DNA from: Candolleomyces eurysporus | Lineage: Eukaryota > Basidiomycota > Agaricomycetes > Agaricales > Psathyrellaceae | DNA length: 46,152 nt | NCBI GenBank assembly: GCA_027579435.1 | Contig: JANBPK010001250.1 | Span: forward strand, 1-46,152 | Direction of reading: 5' to 3' | In this document: in pieces, positions 40,311-46,152 of the stretch | Position numbering within the stretch: position 1 is the stretch's first letter | Layout: every line of letters begins with the position of its first letter | Made by a program: the position numbers and the translations under genes | The notes under the pieces: generated by a model | Told to the model about the DNA's origin: nothing | Seen by the model: only the letters and a program-made list of their open reading frames with translations | The model's database searches: none

Positions 40311-42092
40311 TGCCTTTCCAAGTGAGATTCGTCCTCCAGCATATCGTAGTCTCTGCCGTCCTGCAATAGTTATCCCGCCTTTGTTGCCCTAGCGTCATTG
40401 GCAGCCCATTTTCATCTTACTAATTCATGTTCGCCAGGCCTCAAGTTTCGATCCACAGGCTTCGGGTGGATCCAACGAAACGATCTTATGCACACTGTAT
40501 TTTTCATTTTCCCTCAGGTGTCTTTTTGATGAGTAGAACTCATCCTGTATATCACCCATTCTCCACGGCAATGCACGTATCAGTCACTAAAGGCCGAATT
40601 TTCTGGATAGATTGTGAATCAACGAATTGCAAGAATTCTTATTTTTCGTCTGAGTCAAATCACTACGGTGAGGGGCATAAACAATAACAAGCATCCGACA
40701 TGGCGCGGAACTTTCTGCTTCGGGATTTTTGATATTTGACCATCGTTTCCGACTCCTGAAGCCTCCACTCAGTTCGAAAATTTGATCAAATTCCATTGCC
40801 AGCAGTATCTTCGCGCTGGGATGTTGTTTCGTCCATTTCCGCTACCCTTGCCTTCTAGCGTGAAGACACTGTTGGTAATGTCGTGAACTCTCCCTCGTCT
40901 CTTAACCTGCTCCCAGCGCAAGGGTCTCACTGGAAGTGTCGTTATTTTGATGACTATCCCTGTAGATTGCTCCAAGAGCGAAGATGTGCTGGCCGTCTTT
41001 GTTGCGTTCTCCCTCGCCCCAATCTGCTCACAGCGCGAAGATATCACAGGGTACATCGTTTCTTCGCCTCAATCCACCGTGACTTCCAACGCGAAGATGT
41101 TGCTCGGGACTTTGATTTATTACCCCCACCTTCCTGGTCCGCCCCAAGAGCCAATATTCTGCTGGGAGCGCCGTTTCATCTTTCTGAATGAACTGGATAC
41201 CCATCAATGGGGAGCCAACGAGCATCGAAATTTAGCAGGAAGTCACTCGCGGTGTTTTCGTTTGGCCTGTAAAAGATGCTTGAAGGTGATACGATGAAGG
41301 GACATGTCGAAAATATCGAACACCCGTCCGAACGCGCCCAATTCCGAGGGATGTTTAAACAAACTACCCAATCATACCGTAGATGGGGAAGCACTTTGGG
41401 AGCACCACGAACATCTGGAGGGATCTTCCGTGTTAACCTAGAGCGTCGTGGAAAAGGTGAATGTATTCGTTTGAAATTTAGTACTTCACCTCACCATCCA
41501 TCATACTGGCGTAAAGTTCAAGAATATAACGCTCTCGACCCTGCTACAACTCTCCAAACATCAAAGATACATCGGCAGCGTTGAATTTTTGGCCGACACG
41601 AGCTCTGAGGTGCGTGTGGTACATCTATCTCTTTACCTATCTAATTCTTTACCGCTTCCGTACTCTCTTTTATCGAACCAGGAGGCACCTGACTCCGACT
41701 TTCTCACTTCTGGGTCGCTCTCCTCGTCCCACCTGCTGAAGGAATTTCCGCTAACGCTAGCACTCCTGAACCAGCCCGCAACACTCGTCACAGAAAGACA
41801 CTACTTTCGCCTCAACTACAGCGACAGAGCTGCGTGTTCTCCGTGGACTCACAGAAGAAAGACGTCGACGACGCTCCTCTAACTATCTACAAGCAGAAGG
41901 ATCCCATACCTAGTGAGGAAGGTATCGTCGGTCAAATTTTAGAGTTCAAGCTACGAAGAGCTTTGATATGTGATGGTGTTAATGCTCCATCCATGTATTG
42001 ACATTCGACGCTCGTATTCTTATTATCCTAGACTGGACATTGCATTTCATGCATATCAACCATTTCTGACTGCTGCCAGTAGTGGTCAATGG
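40311..42092. other. Gene desert between J and K
   Basis: No gene recognised. It contains the 58-bp tandem repeat (40801-41176). Several frames of 60-115 codons exist, but none has a recognisable domain or a consistent splice model. Confidence 0.45.
40801..41176 (+). repeat. Degenerate tandem repeat, period about 57-60 bp
   Basis: About six and a half units. Each begins near AGCGCGAAGAT followed by a CTGGG-type block and ends TCTGCTCCC or TGCTCCA; starts fall near 40801, 40857, 40915, 40975, 41032, 41089 and 41147. Similarity between units is moderate. A related copy is at 30907-31010. Confidence 0.6.
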
Positions 42093-43470
42093 TTAGAAGA
42101 TGATCAAGAATACTGGTCTAATAGCGTCATTACAGTAGAGAATGGTCTCGTTGAGAATTCCATTCCTCCGCTCGAAGATAACCTAAAAAATTAATGAATT
42201 TTGGGTGTTGGATCGACAGTGGGTACCCAAGCTCACAGAATTGTATCCCTGAGGACAACTCATAACCTCATTCCATCCGCTCACTTGCCTGACTCTCCCA
42301 AGTACGACCTTATTCAAGAGAAGGGCGCCATTTGGTTTGCAGTAACTGTAGGCTCTGTCAAGCAAATTTAGTTACGCACGAGAATTTCAAACCGGCATAA
42401 GGCGATATCAGATCTTACTTGTTCGAGGCTGATGAGGTATAGACACCCACGCCAAATCTATATCGTTCATGAAGTGAGCGGTACCGTAGTAATCATTGGA
42501 GAAGATTTGACTTACGCTCCGGTGGCCTTCGCAAGATCTACTCTGAAGGAAAACCTCAGAATACTACAGAGAGCACAAGAGAAGGATGTGCATAGCTGGT
42601 TCGTTGACACTCCAAGTTGACACTGACGACTGGTCCCATGGTACGTATAGCATTGCTGTGGGCCAACGCGTTGTCTACATTCTTCCGCCGTCAGCCAACC
42701 AAAATACCCCTCACTTTTTCACGAAAAACGAACCGATAGAGTTCATACGGCTTTTGAAATTCTTCATTTTCAATAATCTTGAAGACTTTCCTAATAACAG
42801 GGATGGGGGACGACTTGTCCTTCCATGCTCTCTTGAACTTTCCTTCGACTAGAGAGCGTGAAACAGTCAAGATTCCGTCAGTAACAGCTTCACAAGAAAA
42901 GGGTTCAACACATACCCATATCATAGATCGCATGACCTCTCGGAACCTCAAGAATACACGGCGCCAAAATCATGACAACCTTCTTGCAAGTCAAGCTGCA
43001 AAGGTCATGCCTCCCGTCTTTGGGTCGATATTTGCAGAGCAAGCAAGCAACGTTGGCTACGCCGGCACATTCATTTCCACATTGTTGCTGGCCTCGTCGC
43101 TTTGGACGACGGTGACAAACCTGTTGTCGGGGAATGAGCTTATGATCAACGGTATTCCCATTCAAACCCAGGTTATATTAGCCACTTACATCGCACATGC
43201 GAGCGTCACCAGAACCGCGCTGGCAGAAGATCTGGATGCAGGTAAAGCTACAGGTAACGGTGTACTCAGGGCTAACAGGATAAACTCTGCAGACCTGAGA
43301 TCGATCCCAGTGAGTGATAATCGAGAGAAATGTATTGGTAGTACTGTATGAGAGGGAGCTTAACTTACCACGCAAAGCCGCTTGTCATTGAACGCCATCG
43401 ATACCGCCATGACCAAGGCACTGGCGGCCAGAGCCGCAAGGACAACGGGCTTAGCGTTCAAAATGGACAT
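42093..43470 (-). CDS. Family 1 PARP-like protein, copy K, with hydrophobic N-terminus
   Basis: Lacks the acidic N-terminus and first Cys module. The likely start is at 43470: MSILNAKPVVLAALAASALV leads through a hydrophobic segment (about residues 8-24, possible membrane anchor or signal) to FNDKRLCVV and the usual splice donor. Cys modules follow (VCRVYPVSPEYTVTCSFTC, CHRRPKRRGQQQCGNEC, CLLCKYRPKDGRHDLCSLTC). Catalytic part: QQCYTYHGTSRQ (His near 42632), RFGVGVYTSSASN (Tyr), LLLNKVVLGRVRQV, and ILNETILYCND (Glu), ending VFLIIF. The triad is intact. It groups with L by sequence and by the altered N-terminus, and forms a more divergent subfamily at the right edge. Confidence 0.7.
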
Positions 43471-44205
43471 GAATGAAGAAGCGGCGGGAGGGTCCGAGTC
43501 CCAAGCTCACCAACCTTCCTCTAATTCACCCTCGACGTTGTTGGCTCGTGTCCTTCGTGTGTGCTGGCCGTTACTAATACGACCTTGCTTTAGCGCCCGT
43601 CATACAGCCTCCCATCACTGGAGATGGCCGAAGTGATTACGAGAAAACAGACAACTCTCAGGGATGAGATGCATGATGTATACCGGCAGTCAAAGATGTT
43701 CGAGGGGAAACGCTCATGCATACATAATGGAATGGCGGCCCGCCCTATGAGTCCAGTCTGAACGCTGAACACTGGCTGTGACATAAAGATTGTATCGGAT
43801 GTAGTTCCGAAGACCGTCATAAAATCACAAGATAAGAAACCGAACAAAACGGCTCGCTTACTCGATATGTCGTGGACCACGAACAACGTCGGCCCAAAGT
43901 TCGAATGTCTGAAATCATCATATAATAGTCCAAAAAAAAAACNCCCCGCCGAGGGCGAGGCAACGGTAGATTGAGAAATTGAGATGAATTCTTCTTGAGA
44001 AGGGGCTTTGCTGAATCCAGAGTCAACTTTCATAAGACCGCTGTCCCCGCCAAAGACGCAGCCAACCTATTCTAGGTCCTCGTGAGGCAGGAAGTCCTCG
44101 AGTATTCAGATGGCACCTTGAACGCCCAAACCATCCTAAGGGTCCCCTCTGATCCCCTCTGACTTGGCGGGACCTACAGTGACACCCAACGCGAATGGCT
44201 GTAAA
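43471..44205. other. Intergenic region between K and L
   Basis: No gene supported. A 147-codon minus-strand frame (43590-44033) has no recognisable domain and is interrupted by an N in an A-run; it is more likely chance. The K promoter should be here, but the TATA/inverted-repeat pair of the other copies was not found. Confidence 0.4.
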
Positions 44206-46152
44206 TCATTGGAAGATGATTAAGAAGACAGGTCGAATAGCGTCGTCGGAGTAGAAAATGGTCTCGTTGAGAACTCCACGAAAGCGATCGAAAACGACCT
44301 GAAAAGAAATAAGTTATCGTTGGATATCCAGTCAATAGCGTGAAAGCGGGTAGCCTACAGAGTCGTGTTCGGGCGGACAGCTCATGACTTCGTTCCAGCC
44401 GTGCACTTGCCTGACCCTCCCAAGTACAGCCTTATTCAGAAGGAGAGCGCCGTCCTCTTTGCAGTAAGAGAAGGCTCTTTCATGGTTTTGCCAACCCAGG
44501 TTATGACAAGGTGTTGAGAGGGACTACTTGAAGCTACTTACTTGTTCGAGGCTGATGAGGTGTAGACGCCCTTGCCAAAACTAAGTCGTATACATATAAG
44601 TGACGCCACAATAAACAGTAGAAGGGATTTAACTTACGCTCCGCTGGGCTTTGCGAGATCCACTTTGAACGAAGTCTTCAGAATATTGCAGACAGCACAC
44701 GTAGAAGACGTGCATAGCTTTTTTGTTGACACTCCGAGCTCGCACTGACGAGGTGTCCCATGGTATCGATAGCACTCTTCCGGTCCAACTCGCTCACTAT
44801 ACAATTGTCAGTCGACCGGAGCAACTTGAAATGGAACGACAAACCGGTAGGAATCATACGGCCTGTGAAACTCCTCGTTCTCAACGACCTTATAGATTCT
44901 CGTGATTGCAGGAATTGGGGACGAGCCCGCCTTCCACGCAGTCTTGAAATTTCTCTCAACTAAAGAAGTCATCATCAGTAAGAGCTTTACCAAGAAGGAT
45001 ACCGCACATACCCATGTCGTAGCTTGTATGACCCTTCGGAATCTCAAGGATAAGCGGTGCCAATTTCAGGGAAATCGCCCTGCAAGTCAAACCACAGAAA
45101 TCGTGTCTTCCGTTCTTGGGCCGAGATCTGCACAGCAAACAGGCAATTTTGGCTGTGTCGACGCATGTCTGACCACACTGTCGCTCTCCTTCCATCCTCG
45201 GAAGACGGTAACAAACCTATGAGTAGAAGATAAACGTAGTGTGGTCATACCCAATACGTAGGATAAACGCGGAACGTACATCACAGATGGTAGGGTCAGC
45301 AGGGCCATCCTCGCAAAACTTCTCAGTGCAGGCAAGGCTACAGGTAATGCTCTGGTCGTCTCTGGCGCGGCGGACTTTGCAGACCTGAGAGAAATGGATT
45401 ACAACGGAAAGTAATCAATAATCTGGGCCAATATAGCAGTATGAGCGAGGGGGCTCAACTTACCACACAGTGCAGCCGACTGTCAATGAACAGGGCCCGC
45501 GCATCCGAGAGGATATTTTTGGAGGCTGAGATCTTTGAATTCAAACTTGAAATTGAACAGTCTTGAGAGGAACCTAGTGTCGCAGGGTTCTCGAGGGGTG
45601 GAACTACCGGCACCGAGGCGCTGGCAGCTAAAGCTGCAGCAATAGTTGAAATGGACATGGCCTTGGAGGCTTCCTCCGAACTCGAGCTGCCTCTATCAGA
45701 CGACGCTGGATTTGGCGGCGCCGAGGAACTAGAAACCAAAGCCGCGATGATGCTTGAAAAGGGATTCTTGGAGGTTTTCTTCGAATCCGAGCTGCCTCCA
45801 TCAGAGGACGAACCTGTCGCCACATCCTCGGGAGGGACCTCTGGCGGCACTGAGGCGCGAGCAGCCAGGGCTGAAATCATGGCTGAAATGGAGACGATCT
45901 TGGAGGCTTTCTTCGAGGTCGAGCTAGAGCCCCCTCCATCAGACGACGAACCTGTCGTCGAGTCCGTGGGCGGGGCCGCTGGTGGCGCTGAGGCACTAGC
46001 AGCTAAAGCTTTAATGATACTTGAAAAGGGACTCTTAAAAACTCTCTTCGAGCTAGGGATAGCTTCGTCAGACGACGAGCCTATTGTCGGACCCTCGGGC
46101 GGGACCTCGGACGGGACTGCTGGCGGTGCTGAGGTACGAGCAGCGAAAGACG
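44206..46152 (-). CDS. Family 1 PARP-like protein, copy L, with Ser/Ala repeat N-terminus (5' partial)
   Basis: The C-terminal end is complete and the N-terminus runs beyond the window. The visible first exon (45464-46152) encodes tandem units rich in Ser, Asp, Ala and Pro, then SDARALFIDSRLHCVV and the splice donor. Cys modules follow (VCKVRRARDDQSITCSLAC, CYRLPRMEGERQCGQTC, CLLCRSRPKNGRHDFCGLTC). Catalytic part: EECYRYHGTPRQ (His near 44757), FGKGVYTSSAS (Tyr), ALLLNKAVLGRVRQV, and VLNETIFYSDD (Glu), ending VFLIIFQ. The triad is intact. The repeat region replaces the acidic N-terminus of the other copies. Confidence 0.72.
45540..46152 (-). repeat. Coding tandem repeat in copy L, about 40-46 residues per unit
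   Basis: At least four units of the pattern SSSD-x(4-8)-SKK-x-SK-x(3-5)-SII-x-ALAA-x-AS-x-PP-x2-PP are visible up to the window edge. Each pairs a polar Ser/Asp/Lys part with a short Ala-rich hydrophobic part. K has a single degenerate unit. Confidence 0.6.

Noticed and set aside
40801..41176. CRISPR-like array
   Set aside because: Eukaryotic context, contiguous degenerate units without unique spacers.
43590..44033. 147-codon minus-strand frame as a gene
   Set aside because: No recognisable domain, an A-run with N inside, no partner frame in other cassette copies.
1..46152. tRNA or rRNA genes
   Set aside because: No cloverleaf-like segment or rRNA sequence was recognised by eye; a tRNAscan run would be decisive.

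Overview
The window looks like nuclear DNA of a filamentous basidiomycete, most likely an Agaricomycete. Genes carry many short introns (about 47-80 nt, GT...AG), coding capacity lies on both strands, and the two housekeeping genes (a Def1-like Gln-rich protein and IMP dehydrogenase) read as fungal. A genus such as Rhizoctonia is possible but not shown. The assembly is imperfect: there is a 109-base N gap at 23732-23840 and many single Ns. At least five single Ns (794, 9581, 17380, 29212, 38561) behave as spurious inserted bases, because deleting them restores an obvious reading frame.

The dominant content is a local expansion of ADP-ribosyltransferase (PARP)-like genes. Family 1 has nine copies: A 2932-4686(-), B 5445-7219(-), C 7922-9708(-), D 10331-12046(-), H 19425-20679(-), I 35808-37595(+), J 38547-40310(+), K 42093-43470(-) and L 44206-end(-). 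Each has four C-x(11-15)-C-G-x2-C modules (fewer in the shortened copies) followed by a PARP-like catalytic region with a visible His-Tyr-Glu triad (YHGT, GIYTSS, NETIVY). Family 2 has three copies: E 12323-14573(+), F 20949-23132(+, broken) and G 33297-35534(-). It shares the Cys-rich plan and fold landmarks but has lost the His and Tyr motifs and keeps the C-terminal Glu strand. Two genes, P1 15072-16313(+) and P2 31457-32773(-), encode microbial-type PARG / macro-domain hydrolases (GGG...QEE signature) with an N-terminal membrane segment. A truncated third copy, P3, lies at 24025-24155.

These genes form a repeated three-gene cassette: family 1 and family 2 head to head across a conserved spacer of about 270 bp, then a PARG gene about 500 bp downstream of family 2. 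It occurs as D-E-P1, H-F-P3 and, inverted, I-G-P2. The last two form the arms of a large inverted repeat (about 19060-24160 and 32640-38010) around a centre of about 8.5 kb. The sequence thus suggests a writer, a degenerate writer and an eraser of ADP-ribosylation that were duplicated together; this functional reading is inference. The H-F-P3 copy is decaying.

The centre (24160-32640) holds a different pair: two tandem SRAP/HMCES-like genes (26948-28172 and 28845-30304, both -) with degenerated catalytic residues and SUMO-interaction-like motifs, plus an unrecognised small gene (25213-25812, -). Layout left to right: Def1-like gene; tandem A-B-C-D; E; P1; IMPDH; left arm (H, F, P3); SRAP centre; right arm (P2, G, I); J; a repeat-bearing gene desert; K; L, whose N-terminus runs off the window. 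Family 1 promoters share a TATA box and a CAAACC-N16-GGTTTG inverted repeat, with one compensatory-looking double change.
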